64,000 nucleotides of DNA from Gnetum montanum (taxonomy: Eukaryota; Streptophyta; Gnetopsida; Gnetales; Gnetaceae): positions 5,159 to 69,158 of the forward strand of contig MNCI01011425.1 in the NCBI GenBank assembly GCA_015680685.1, written 5' to 3'. A program made the translations under genes and the position numbers. Each line of letters opens with the position of its first letter. The stretch's first letter is position 1. This document shows, one piece after another, positions 9,471-20,525 of the stretch. The notes below the pieces were generated by a model. It saw only the letters and a program-made list of their open reading frames with translations, ran no database searches and was not told where the DNA came from.

Positions 9471-11434
9471 TAAAATAGGGGATATCCCCCATAACTAATC
9501 GGTTGAGGATAACAAGGATTAATAAATGGAAGATGAGGATCCTTGCATGTTGGAAATATTCTGGCATGGTCATATTTACCCCATCAGGGTTCACACACTT
9601 GATTATAGTAAGCATAGTGGGGCAATTTATACGCTGTAGTTCCCGGATAACAAGTTGACCCACTATGATATTTGGGACCATTAGATGATATGCAGGGATT
9701 AGGTTGATGCCTTTCATGGCTGTGTTCATTGGGCCGTATTGTTGTTCGAGTGTGATTTGGTGGCCCTGATGAAGTGACATGAGGCATGGGGTTTGAAGAT
9801 AAGGGTGCATCATAGTGTGGGACTTGTGCTGAGTTGGAGGATGCAGTGGCCTTGGAATTGTGTTGTCCCTTCTTATGATCATGTTTAAAGAAGGGATGCC
9901 TTGGATGTCAAGGAGGTTTTTCACTACTGTTGGAAGTAGTAGCACAAGTAATGTTCGTGGGTTGTTGCTATGGTGTAGACACCTTAGGAATAGTTGGTGG
10001 CAATGTATAAGGAGGAAAAGGATGAGAATGTTGAAAATTGGGAGAAGTGTAGGATACACAAGGTGGTGGTTGTTTTGGAGGCATGGGATGATAGTATTGA
10101 GGAGAATGGTACTATGGTGAGATAAAGTGAATTGGCCCATCTAGAAAAATAGGATGTTGAACAAGATAAGCATTTGGGTTCGGATGATACGAAGGGTATC
10201 TCCAGTTTAGTGGTGGTCTGCCCCATGACTGGGATTGTTGCCACTATGATCGAACATCATATCTCCGCATGAACTCTAGATGTAACGTATTTTCCCAATG
10301 CTCATGTAAATGTGACAAGATTGGGCATTGGCCCTTGGGGTGATCGTATAGGAATATGTTACATTCATACATATGATTGATAGTTGAGCTCTTATTTTCC
10401 TTATCCCTTCTTTCCAATTGTCTAATGTTTTGTCCTGCTTCCTGGGTTGTCAAAACTCTATCTCCAATAATGTTGATAAATTCTCCACACTTTTGATACG
10501 TCCATTCCAACATCTTATTGATCTTTGCCTCGACTTCTTCTAATGATTGTTGTATTGGCAAAGATGATTCTTTCTCCTTGTGATAGGTTGATTTCTCCTT
10601 TTTACAATCATGGACCTTTGTTAAGTTGAGATTTTGGTCCCGTTCCCATCTAGCCATTTCTCCTTCTTCTTTTGCTACCCACTTGATAAGCTCTTGGATT
10701 TGATGGGTTCATAGTTCGTATAGTTGACCTTGGGCATACATCCCTAGGGTTTCTCTTGTTTCATTATGTAGCCCATCAATGATATGGTACATCAGCCTTT
10801 CCTCGGAAAACCCATGGCTTGGACAATTGTTTAACAATGCATAATATCTTTCTAAGGCCATGTCCAAGGGTTCATGTTGTGCTTGTTTCCATCTTTGGAT
10901 TTGTTTTCTCAAGGCTGAAACTCTTGCGTAGGTTTGATATTTTTCGTTAAAGACTTCTACTATTGTTGACCAACGTCGTATTGAATTTGGTTTTAACGAT
11001 CTATACCACACTTTTTCTTGGTCAACGAGTGTCATAGGAAAGAGCTTAAGTTTTTGCCATCCCTTATCAATGTTATTCCATGTGCAGGCATCGTAGAAGG
11101 CTTGTAAATGTTGATACGGATCTAAGTCATAGCCTCCTTAAAAAGTAGGAAAGTTGTTTAAATCGAGCCTGGGTAGACAGCTCTCTTTACGATGCCTACG
11201 TGAGATTCGAACAACCTCTTGTATTTGCGTTAAGCTTGTAGTGGCCAGTAGGGGTTCATTGTCATCAGGTAAGTTATGCTTTCGTGTATTGGGATGATGT
11301 TGCTTTCGTTTGTGTTTATAAGAAACCCCCACTTCAAGTTGTGTACTCCAATCTTCATTGTCATATAGTTTGTTGGTTCTCCAATGAACTTCCTCACTAG
11401 ATGTGACATTATTATAGTCTTGTAGGAGAGGCAT
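9471..11434 (-). pseudogene. Element A gag
   Basis: One frame of about 654 codons from MPLLQDYNNV to SYGGYPLF and a stop at 9471, broken by stops after NNFPTF (about 11138), after GQLYEL (about 10709) and later. The capsid part holds WQKLKLFPMTL, VWYRSLKPNSIRRW, VFNEKYQTYARVSALRKQIQ and MYHIIDGLHNETRETLGMYA, matching the Retrotrans_gag pattern (aWY.sL...si..W...F..kf). A helical segment follows, then the Cys/His block CNIFLYDHPKGQC with HLHEHWE (about 10330). The last 220 residues are proline, serine and histidine rich. A CCHC zinc knuckle is absent; the Cys/His block may replace it. Gag would form the particle. Confidence 0.85.
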
Positions 11435-11534
11435 AGTTGTGAAATTGTGTGAATTTATATGTGACTCTTAACAATTATTTCTTTCTGAAAGATATATCGT
11501 TATATGATATAACTAATCTAGATAACTAGCACCG

Positions 11535-11552
11535 TCCCTGGAAACGGTGCCA
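11535..11552 (-). other. Primer-binding site of element A (tRNA-Asp type)
   Basis: The minus strand reads TGGCACCGTTTCCAGGGA one base inside the 5' LTR. It differs at few positions from TGGCGCCGTTGCCGGGGA, the PBS of Athila/Tat elements, which use tRNA-Asp; two differences fit CpG decay. Confidence 0.8.
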
Positions 11553-11553
11553 A

Positions 11554-12121
11554 TGATGAGTGGCGAGGTACTCCTACACTCAACCATACAAATACGAGCG
11601 TTACACATGCAATCCAGTCGAACTCCAGAGACAGACTAGTTGTGGCACCTAAACAGCTATCCTTAGGTCACAGTTCGCTGTCTTCCCACCTGGACTAGTA
11701 TTATATTTGTCACGTATAGTTTAGTCCAGAGTGAGGTGTATGATGGGTTTCTACTCTAATGCTACTCCTAAGGGCAATGGAAAGTAATATTATCTAAGCT
11801 AGGAGGAAAGGGTAAGAGATAATCTAAACTAGCCTAAGTGCGATGAGCATCCATTCCTTGATTATCCATACATATCTTGGACTTCATGCANACAATTATA
11901 ATCACCATACTACTGGCATACATTGGAAAATAATTCTATCTCTGGAGGGATAAAACTGCCAAATTTTCGCTAAGGGACTAAAAACTATATGCCTAAACTC
12001 ATTTTTCTACCTCTTATTTATAGATGAGGAGACAGGCCACGATATTGCATATGCGATATCGCGACTAGGCATGCGATATTGCGTACACGATATCAAAGTC
12101 GCCCCAAATGATGACTCATCA
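11554..12121 (-). repeat. Element A 5' LTR, internally shortened at an N
   Basis: Ends TGATGAGT/ACTCATCA. TATA box TATAAATA on the minus strand at 12022-12015 and GATATCG repeats about 12031-12100. It is 568 bp against 831 bp for the 3' LTR. The missing 263 bp correspond exactly to the single N at 11891, where GTGCATG is joined to ACAATTATAATCACC, so this is probably an assembly collapse. Confidence 0.9.
11891..11891. other. Single N joining a shortened LTR
   Basis: Marks the 263-bp shortfall of the element A 5' LTR relative to its 3' LTR. No duplicated flanks. Probably an assembly collapse. Confidence 0.7.
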
Positions 12122-12126
12122 CTTGG
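12122..12126. repeat. Target-site duplication of element A (CTTGG), right copy
   Basis: Identical to 3733-3737. The chromovirus protease frame resumes right after it. Confidence 0.95.
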
Positions 12127-12480
12127 CTTTGCATAAAAATTCTTGCCCGAAAATAACCTAAAAGGAGTCCATATCTAGAATTGAAAAATCTAGCATTCCT
12201 TTCCATGAGCCCACTTGAATTAGGATACTACGACATACCCTGATGCACCGAAGGGGCCTGAACTTGGCCAGCTTGCAGGAGGCTTGTACTGGTTGCATCT
12301 TTAGCTGCAAGTCTTTTGCCATGGCTAGAACCATGTAATTGTGACTGGCCCCATTATCAATGAGGGCACTTATCTGAATTGAGCTCATAGTGATTGGGGC
12401 CAATTGAACCTGATGTAAATTATCAAGATTAGTACTCTAGGAGTTTCTAGCTCCTGACCTTTGCGTAACCATGTTAGACA
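12127..12480 (-). pseudogene. Chromovirus aspartic protease (broken)
   Basis: Minus-strand residues ISALIDNGASHNYM match the gypsy protease active site (usually LIDSGATHNF), with Asp-Asn-Gly in place of Asp-Ser-Gly. Then come LQLKMQPVQASCKLA, CRSILIQVGSWKGMLDFSILDM and, past a stop, VIFGQEFLCKAK, where element A interrupts. A monomer of about 100 residues that cleaves Gag-Pol as a dimer would be expected. Confidence 0.85.
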
Positions 12481-12499
12481 ACTCCATCATAACCGCTAG

Positions 12500-13887
12500 C
12501 CTTCACTGTTCCCCCGATGTGCTTCCATCAATAATCTAAAGGCATGGGTCAAGCTGATAATTGAGTGTCATCAGTTGCTTCCCTAGAGCTGGCCCTTGCC
12601 TATTCTTAGTCCTTCCTGAACTCAGGGGACAATTTCTTGCTAGGTGATTTCCTTGACACAAGAAGCATTGAATTGGCCCCTTAAAGGCACCTCCCATAAA
12701 TTGTTTCTTCTTGGCCCCAGGTTGCCACTTGCTCCTTGTATCCTTACATTTTTGTTGGGAGCCTTGGTTTCCTAGCAGACCACTCATTGAACGACTGCCT
12801 TGCTGAATCGATTTGAATGTATTTCCACCTTTGATGGAACCTGTATATATTCTCTAAGAGTGGGAGGATGTGACATGCTTTTCCTTCCTAGGCTTGCCCT
12901 TATCTAGCTCCATTGCCTTGAAGTCCGAGTGCTAGCTGCCGCAATAGCCTCCATGAGGGATTCAATGCCTCTTCGACGCAACTGCATCTGCGCCCATGAT
13001 TGTAACCAATTTACAAACTTGAACAAACTATCCCGATCTCCCATATCGGGAATCAGCAACATGAGTTCTAGGAAGCTATTGATATAGTCTTCAAGCTTTC
13101 CTGAATGTTTTAGGGTCTCAAGCTTGGTTCTAACTATCCATTCAGAGTTCCTAGGATGGAACTATTTGATCAGCGCTACCTTAAATTTGTCCCACATTTC
13201 GATCTTTTCTATAGTAGTGCCATTTTCTTGGGCATGAAGGAGGCTAAGCCACCATAGCTTAGCACTTCCTATGAGAAATTAAGATGCTATGGAGACTTTT
13301 TGGGCTACAGGAACACCCCCAGTATTCAGGTACATCTCTGCATCATGGAGGAAGGCATTAATTTTAGCATCATTTCTTTCACCATTGTAAGAACTCGGTT
13401 CTCTAGCTTTGATATGAGCCATTGCTACTGGCTCGTTTGCCAAGCGTCCTACTAAGGAGGATTTTAAGATGGCATTTTCAATTTTCAAATCAGATAATTC
13501 TTGATTTACCCCCACCAAGACATCCTTCAGAACCAAAGATGCTTTTGTTTATGCCTCTTCCAAGGATCCAAATAGATCCTTGTAGAGGTTGATCATGCAA
13601 TCCAAATGACCTTCCAAGATTGAAACCTTAGCCTTTACTACTTTCACCCTATCCTTGGAGCGAAGATCCATCTTTTCTTGTGGCAAGTCAACATTTTTAA
13701 GGATGTGATGGATCACATCCACATTTTCTAGACCAGAATAGGCTAAGGCTTCATCAATTGCCTTGACATGATCCCATAACGTTTGAAACTTAGTCTCATC
13801 TTGACCAAGTTCTATCTCGACCTCAATTTCTGGATTTGCTTGAACATCAGCCATGTCACTCGGTCCACCAAGCTCCATGTTTTCCAA
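12500..13887 (-). pseudogene. Chromovirus gag (broken)
   Basis: Starts at MENMELGGPSDMADV (13887). A stop after LFGSLEEA (13549) and another after QKVSIAS (13279) interrupt it; the capsid then continues: FLIGSAKLWWLSLLH, MWDKFKVALIK, FHPRNSEWIVRTKLETLKHS, YINSFLELMLLIPDMGDRDS, RRRGIESLMEAIAAA. This is a standard chromovirus capsid. The nucleocapsid (12787-12536) holds the zinc knuckle CFLCQGNHLARNC (CX2CX3HX4C). The first 150 residues are acidic and helical. Confidence 0.88.
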
Positions 13888-14017
13888 GAGAGAGCTTTAA
13901 CACAAGGCCACCCTCAAAGGGAGAGTGGCTAGCAGAAGTTGAAAATGGAAACCTCACAAACCACAAACACCTTCACCCCTTTAGCGTGAAAGTTTTACTA
14001 ATAATTGAAATTGTGAG

Positions 14018-14029
14018 GCTTTGATACCA
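14018..14029 (-). other. Chromovirus primer-binding site (iMet type)
   Basis: The minus strand reads TGGTATCAAAGC, one base from TGGTATCAGAGC, the initiator-Met tRNA PBS, two bases inside the LTR end. Confidence 0.85.
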
Positions 14030-14031
14030 TC

Positions 14032-14898
14032 TGTAACAATGTTGTCCCTGAATACATTGTTTGACACCCCAAGAGTTTCCCAAGCAAATTCTGAATTAGG
14101 ATGAAACTCAAAAGGAATACACCTCAGCAATCAACAATCTTGAAACACATGCCAACAAACAATGTGTTAGTGTTAGCATGTCTCCTGAGCGGTGTTTCAT
14201 ATTCAATATTCGTGATACACTAACATGCTAGATAGCACTCCCTTGCTCCACTCACGTGGACACTACACGGACTATCAGCTGAACCTTCCAGATTCACATC
14301 GCATGTTGGTAGTTGGTGTCGTGCTCCAAAGAGCGCATGCAACATCCCATAGCACATCCCATGACACACTTATTAAAAAAAACCCCAACGTAGAGTTGAA
14401 CTACGCAACCCTCTCAGGCAAGGTTCTACTGAGTGGGGTAATGAAGTAGGTCGTAGCCTCCTCTTACTAATGCATGGAATTGCCATGCCAATATGGTTCT
14501 GAAGACACAAGGAGTGGAGGACCCCTTGTACCCCCACGACCTCCGAACCGTGGGAAAGATAGCAGGCCACCACCAACCTTGCTATCTCTCTCACATAACA
14601 TCTCACTTTTTTCTACCACAGTTTTTTATTTTTTTTATAACACTTTTTAACGTTATGCAGATGACCGAGAGACGCTCTACGTCACACAAATGCACACACA
14701 GAAAACGATGATTTTAATTAATTGATTTTAGACTTTACGCGGCGGCCATCATAGTTCAGCTCAGCCTGCAGACATGTGCTTGTTAATGCAATTATTTTTG
14801 AAGCTCTGATTTATGCGAATCTTAATTTAATAAAATAAAATAAAATAAAATAGGTAATCCACTCTCAAATTGTGGGTCCTGGACGCGGAGGAGTTACA
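14032..14898 (-). repeat. Chromovirus 5' LTR (outer edge uncertain)
   Basis: The inner edge is clear: TGTAACA at 14032, next to the PBS. The outer edge should read GTTACA on the plus strand. Two candidates exist: 14893-14898 (LTR about 867 bp) and 15278-15283 (about 1252 bp). The partner LTR is outside the window so neither can be confirmed. The LTR contains an (AAAAT)n run near 14829-14852. Confidence 0.6.
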
Positions 14899-15713
14899 GT
14901 ATTAACTCCTCAATCAATCATGTCATTAAAAACGAGCAGGATACATACCTGAATGCTGGCGCCTGATATAGGAGTTACTAGTGTCACAACGTGTGTGATT
15001 TGACGTGTGTGATTTGCAGCCAAACTTGTTGAAGTTTTGATGGTCATGGACAACTCTGACTAAAGTAAAAGGGTTCAAGTGAAAGGACAACATAAGTATC
15101 TAAATGCTATCGGCAAGCTTTGCTTAAGCTCTCATCATCTTAGAATTGAAAGTAGAAAATGGATTCAACTCTCCGAAAATAAGGCATTTGTAGGTTGTGT
15201 ATATCATGAGCCATTGAAAATGAGTTGCATGTGCTCCTTTTTCTGTGCTTTAACTACCTATTTCAGACTGTTATAATGTTACAGCAAAGAGCCTCTAATT
15301 TGTTTTTAGTATCCCCATTGGTACTTGGTCAATTTGTAGAGTCTATGTTTATTTTTTATGAAAAAGTAATATTTGGACAATAAATTTTATAGGTCTTAAG
15401 ATGTCATAAAATTTCATTTTATTTCATTAATAATTAATAAGAAAACCTTTTAGATTTGCTAATTTCTCGGAACACCATAAAAGGTTCCGTAAAAATAGTA
15501 AAAGCATGAAAAGTTCTCTGTTTTTACGGCCTTTCCATGCCAGTAACTTGAAAACTTTTAACGGTAAGTAAAAAAATTTTCAAAGGCTTAGGGGGAGATG
15601 AGGAAAAGAATTTCAATTTCAATTTCATTTCCAGGTTAAGTTCAAAGTCAAATTCATGCAGAATCGATATGGTAATTGAACATCGAGAGCTTCACTATAA
15701 AACCTATCGTCGG
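14899..15713. other. No gene seen; may include the rest of the chromovirus LTR
   Basis: Retains more CpG than neighbours (for example around 14990-15020, with TTTGACGTGTGTG). No frame shows a recognisable protein. A 9-bp inverted repeat GAGGAGTTA/TAACTCCTC with a 6-nt loop spans 14888-14911. Confidence 0.4.
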
Positions 15714-15890
15714 TTATACGAATCGTTGTACGTTTGAAATCGGTCATATTCTTAAATGCAGTTGAGGTTCAGTACCTCATAAATTCTGCTAAACGAAATT
15801 GAACGTTTATACGGATCGTTGTAAGTTTGAAATCGGTCATATTCTCATTGAGCCTTAGTACCTCATAAATGCTGCTAAACGAAATTGAAG
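15714..15890. repeat. Two-copy tandem repeat, unit about 93/84 bp
   Basis: Copy 1 is 15714-15806 and copy 2 is 15807-15890. Both contain ATCGTTGTA, GTTTGAAATCGGTCATATTCT, AGTACCTCATAAAT and CTGCTAAACGAAATTGAA. Copy 2 lacks about 9 bp in the middle. CpG content is high compared with flanking repeats, so this is either young or unmethylated DNA. Confidence 0.85.
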
Positions 15891-16612
15891 GTAAAAACGA
15901 AATTGTTCATCGTTGTGTAAAGGAAATTGGTATGGAAAACAGCACCACGTGGAAATATTAGAGGAGGAGAATAACAGTATTATTGTTATATGGACTATGG
16001 GCATTGTTTTAGTTCTTGAGGCCTTTGTTTCCTTCCATCATTTTAAAGTCATTCAAAACACACATCAAACTCTATGCTTGAAAGAGGGAGATTGCTCAAC
16101 ATTTTTTTGTCGAAGTTTGTTTTTAACACCTAGATTAAACATCATTGAAATAAGAAAATCTATATAGATTTCTATGAAATTAAATGTCACAACTTTCTAA
16201 TTATGCTTGATGGAAATTGATATTTATATATGGATACATATGGTTTTTCACCTTTTTATGAGATACATGTTTTAAAATGTTTTGTTGAAATTTAGTGTTC
16301 ATTGATTAATTAAGAAAACCTACCTCTTCCTCGTTAAGGTAGCTTATAGGGAACTCTTTATGTGAGCTTATAAGGAGATGTTTTAATTTTTAGTGTTAAT
16401 ATTTTTCTAAATTACATGTTATTTCATGTTTTTTTTTATATTAGATTTGACATGTCAAATTTTCATAGACAACAACCTTTTTGATGTATGTTGAAGATCT
16501 TTAGGTACAGTTGTATGTAGTAATTATGAGGCTTATTATTTGATGAGGATGACTTTGGTTTTTATAGGCTTTACTAAACATGTATAGTTCCATAGAGCTA
16601 TTTTATACATTT
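15891..16612. other. AT-rich intergenic stretch, no gene supported
   Basis: An 84-codon open frame at 15913-16167 (plus) has no recognisable motif. The rest is AT-rich. The left end of element D begins near 16613-16625 and its breakpoint is not visible as an LTR. Confidence 0.4.
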
Positions 16613-17300
16613 CTACATTGCAGGTGTCAATTTACACTGTGGTTCTACTAGTTGGATGATTTCTGGTTGGTGGGTTATTCCTTGGATGATTCGAATCTTT
16701 TCAAGGTCCATCTCAATCCCTGCTTGAGAAATCCTATGTTGTAAGGCAATGTCCTCCTGGATCATGAGATGGCTCTTTTGCCAATTGAGCCGAAAATTAG
16801 TCTCCACTCACCTTTTAAGCACTTGCTTAAGGTGGTCCAGGGCTTGCTCAAATGTAGTGCCATAGATGGAGAAGTCATCCATGAAGACTTCCACCTTGCT
16901 ACTAATCTACTACTGAAAAATGCTTAGGACAAGAGTTGAAAAGTTGTAGGGGCATTGCATATCCCAAACAATATCTTTCAATATGCAAAGATCCCCTAGG
17001 GACTTGTGAACGTAGTTTTGGATTGATCCTCTTGCACGATCTAAATTTGGTTATAGCCACTATAACCATCCTCTACCCAAAAATAATGTGCAACACCTGG
17101 TCCACAAATGCCAATGGAAAATGACCTTTGAGCATTGCCATGTTCAATAGCATAAAATCAATACAAACTTGTCACTTACCACCATTCTTTGGCATAATTA
17201 CAAGTGGACTAACCTAGTCATTATCCACAATTGGATAGATGAACCTTGCCTTAAAGAGTTGTTTGATTTTCTCTTTAATGATCTGTTTCAATTTTGGGTT
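16613..17300 (-). pseudogene. Element D reverse transcriptase, Tat/Athila type (truncated)
   Basis: The minus strand reads DGYSGYNQI, a stop, QEDQSKTTFTS near 17060-17000, then FGICNAPTTFQ, then the active site VFMDDFSIYGTTFEQALDHL near 16890-16830, and NFRLNWQKSHLMIQEDIALQ with GIEMDLEKI (16807-16613). The F-x-DDFS-x-[YF]G active site and the DGYSGYNQI block are characteristic of the Tat/Athila branch of Ty3/gypsy. Several stops; the element ends just after this domain. Confidence 0.85.
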
Positions 17301-17851
17301 CAACCACTGCTATGGCTACCTCTTAATCATTATGGCTAGATCAGTATAGATGCTATGCTAGCATATCCTAGGATTAATCCCTATGAGTTTAAGATATGAA
17401 CAAGCAAAGGCTGTTGGCCATTTGTTGACCACCTTCAACAGCATCCTTTTCTACTCAGGAGCAAGGTTGGAATTGAATATCATTGGGCTATCATTTTTTA
17501 GAAATGCATATTCCATGCTAGTAGGTAGAGTTTTCAACTCTAAGGACTCCTGTTTAAAAATTTGAAGTATTTCCAACTTCTTCCAATTAGTATCATCAAG
17601 TTCATCATTGGAGAGTTGGTGATGAAGTTACTCTAGTTCATCCATGCCTTTAACATAGGCACAAGTTAGGCTCTTAGTAGGTTTCATGCAAAGTGTGCTA
17701 CTTTTAGAATTAGTTATCAGCCACTGGGTACCCTCCTGTTTTGTGGTTGCTACATACAAGAACTTTTGGATTTTAGATTTATCTACACACTATCTACATG
17801 CTTTGATTTATGTGCTTTTAATAGACTAGAGTTTCTGCACATTGTTGCACC

Positions 17852-18260
17852 CTAAATTGCTATACATGGTGCATGGAACTCACTTCTTCTTAATCTTTCC
17901 AAATGCATTTTCTTTGGAAATTTGTAGGGAAAGATCTTTGATGTCCATTCGTGCATCAACAATCTTAACCAAGCCCTTTCCATAATGATTGGAATGTCTC
18001 CCTTGCAATTTTCAACTTTGATCACTAGAAAATTAGCAAGATACAACCACCCAAAAATAGTGATCACAATGTCCTCCACTAATCCCAATGGAATAGTAAT
18101 GGACTGATTTTCCAATTCTAAATGGATGTTACTCTTCTTGAGAGGAGGTACATTCCAAGCATTGTACATTTCATGGAAAATCATATTAATACCAAAACTT
18201 GGATCAAGAAGAGCCTTGCATGGCTGATTTCTAGCAATCTATAAGTAAATAAGAGGACTT
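17852..18260 (-). pseudogene. Element D aspartic protease (broken)
   Basis: Minus strand: CKALL-type residues leading into ALLDPSFGINMIFHEMYN (the active-site region, compare ALxDxGSSINLMP), NIHLELENQSITIPLGLVED and GDIPIIMERAWLRL (compare ..VPIILGRPFLAT). The conserved Asp is present, but the usual Gly-Ser/Ala-Ser after it is altered. The family match rests on the three blocks in the right order and spacing. Confidence 0.75.
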
Positions 18261-18299
18261 CTAGGATCAATGTTTTTCCTAAGAAGGTTGCCAACTTTG

Positions 18300-20525
18300 A
18301 TCCAATCAGATACATCATGGGTTAACATGATTGTGTGGATCTTGGAAGGCATTTGGTTTGAAGAAATTTCAAAAGGAATAGATGCAGAGGATGAAGGAGA
18401 CATAGGATGACTAGCTGCATAAGTTAGTGAGGGCTACATAGGACTATTGATTCAGAAGAATGGTCTTTTACAAGATCTAGGTTCTAAACCACTCAGCTAA
18501 GAAGCCAACTATAAGTTAAGAGCCTGGTAGCACTACCTTGTTGTAGCTGTATAGGAATTTTTCCCTACATGGATGGAGTAAGAAGTAATTGGGTTGAGGG
18601 TGGAGGAACCTGTGCTGAAGGATGAGAAGGGTGATAAGGATATGGGGATTTTACTCTAGGAGATGGAGAATGAGTTTTGTAATACTCTAGAAGGTAGTAG
18701 TAATACTAGAAAGAAGCATGACTAGAAGAGTCATGCGAAGTCATGGGTTGTTGAATATAGTACCCATATGGATTTGGCTACCTATAAGGGTACTACTGCC
18801 TTTGTGGTGGCATCCCCCATGACTATGGATGCTACCACTCATGGTATTTCTTATATGATTATGGTGGAGCTCCATTTGGATAATAAGCTTGTTGTTGCTA
18901 GTGCAACTACCTTGGGTTCTTGCCTTCATGCTAGTCTAGGATTCAGAGGATACACCCTAGATTCTTGTAAGTGTCAAACAATAAGACAACATCCCTTGGG
19001 ATGTTTATATTAGTATATCTCACATCCACCATCATCATCTAATTTTGAAGCCACAACCTTTTCTATTATCATAGCTTTGCCCTTACCCCTTTGGTAGGCA
19101 TGTTCAACTTCTTTTCTTCTCTTACAATCAAAATCACCACCTTGTTCTTTGAATTATTCTATAGATTTTAGAGTAGTTTGAAATTTTTCATCCAAATATT
19201 TTCACATTTTGTTAACCATAGCTAAAATTTTAGATAGATTTATGAATTGGCAAGGTTTTTCACTACACCACTTCATCAAGTGATACCTCCCCCTCACTGT
19301 CATAGAATCAAACATCACTTTTTCTGATGGAAGGATCCCAATTATACTCCTTAGCGCTCTTCCATTTTCTCAACTCACCTTCTTCTTTTACAACCTACTC
19401 AATCATCCTTTGAATACGATGGAATCCTAGTTCTGATAGTCTCCCTTTGACATAAACCCCAAGAGTTCTTCTTGTTTCTAATCAAAGCACATCTATGAGA
19501 TGGCAAAACTGCTTCCGTTGAGAATAACCATGGCTAGGATAACTATGTAAATGGGAATAATACCTACCCATGTTTGCATCCAAGGGTTCATATACTCCTT
19601 TCCACCATCCTTAGATTTTCTTTCTCAAATTGGACACTCTGGAGTACATTTGATATTTGTGATTGAATAATTCAAGCGTCATGGTTCATTTGTGAATTGA
19701 TTTTAGCTCCAAGGAGCAGTACCAAAGTTCTACTTCTTTTATGAGTGTCCTGGGGAATAGCTTAAGCTTCTACTAATTCTTCTTTATGTTTTACAAGGCA
19801 CAAGCATAATGAAAGGCTTGAGGATGGGTGTGTGGATTTGAGTTATATCCCCCCTCAAATTTGAGGATATTTTTCATATCCAACCTCTTGATTTTGCTAT
19901 CTTTCATATGCCTAGTTGGAATTCTGACTACCTCTACAATGTTCAGCATGCTTTGAGTTACCAGCAAAGGTTCATCATTTTCCTAATTTCAATGATGCCT
20001 ATGATGTTCCCTACTACCCCTTCATTCATGATGGGTTCTATAATCATTATCCCATCATTCACCTTCACCATGATTTTATCCCCTACGGTTTTGATCAAAT
20101 TTATATGAGGAAGAAGAAGATGTAGATGAAGAGGATGAAGAGGAATGTGAACTGCCATCACCATGGTGTCTACCACCTCCTCTCCGCTTATCACAACCAC
20201 GATCATTAAGTTTACTATCATTGCAATGCTTGCTTGAGCCCCTACCTTGACTCCCACTTTTGTCTAAACCTAGATTGTTGATAGTGGACTATAGATTCAG
20301 GTTCAAGCCCCCTTCATTAGAATTAAGGTGTGGAGAATCTTCATGTTGAGAACCCCCAAAGAGAGGATCCTCATTGTCATTTTGGTTTAGCAGAAATAAG
20401 GGGGTTAGTGAATCGTTTCTCGTTCGTAGCTTCATGGCACTTCTCCTGGTGTTAATCTCATTTGTGTTGTGTTTTTGTGGGATGGTAGTACCAATAATCA
20501 TGATCTTGCATAATGTATTCATCAT
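18300..20525 (-). pseudogene. Element D gag (broken)
   Basis: A possible N-terminus is at 20525-20289 (MKLRTRNDSLTPLFLLNQND). The capsid end near 19600-19440 reads YEPLDANMGRYYSHLHSYPS and LETRRTLGVYVKGRLSEL, closely matching element A's EPLDMALERYYALLNNCPS and NETRETLGMYAQGQLYEL. Near 19010-18960 the minus strand has CEIY, a stop, YKHPKGCC and HLQES, the same Cys/His block as A/B/C. Many stops and frameshifts. The homology shows that A/B/C and D share one gag family. Confidence 0.75.

Larger units (their letters stand above)
3738..12121 (-). mobile_element. Element A: non-autonomous Tat-like LTR retrotransposon (gag + ORF2, no pol)
   Basis: Bounded by LTRs with TGATGAGT...ACTCATCA ends and a perfect CTTGG duplication. 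In minus-strand order: 5' LTR (12121-11554), PBS resembling the tRNA-Asp type, gag (11434-9471), about 2 kb without a frame, an internal U3-like promoter module (about 8100-7994), a predicted intron, ORF2 (7516-4721), PPT and 3' LTR (4568-3738). No RT, RNase H, integrase or classical protease motif was found on either strand of the internal region. B and C in this window have the same plan, so the missing pol is a property of the family and not a local deletion. Confidence 0.9.
1..14031 (-). mobile_element. Ty3/gypsy chromovirus, split by nested element A
   Basis: Read on the minus strand from the PBS at 14018-14029, the order is gag (13887 to about 12500), protease (12403-12127), then after element A (3738-12121) RT, RNase H, integrase and a chromodomain near 560-700. 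This is the chromovirus domain order. Its 5' LTR begins at 14032; the 3' LTR lies at or beyond the left window edge. Removing A plus one CTTGG target copy restores a continuous pol reading across the junction (the protease tail ending LCKAK continues as VFMAPHLD). Many in-frame stops show it is not functional. The class call is firm; the exact chromovirus clade is not resolved. Confidence 0.9.

Noticed and set aside
15278-15283. GTTACA as the outer end of the chromovirus LTR
   Set aside because: Possible, but equally compatible with 14893-14898. Without the other LTR or a target duplication neither could be confirmed.
15913-16167. 84-codon plus-strand frame as a host gene
   Set aside because: No motif, no promoter or splice support, and composition similar to flanking non-coding DNA.
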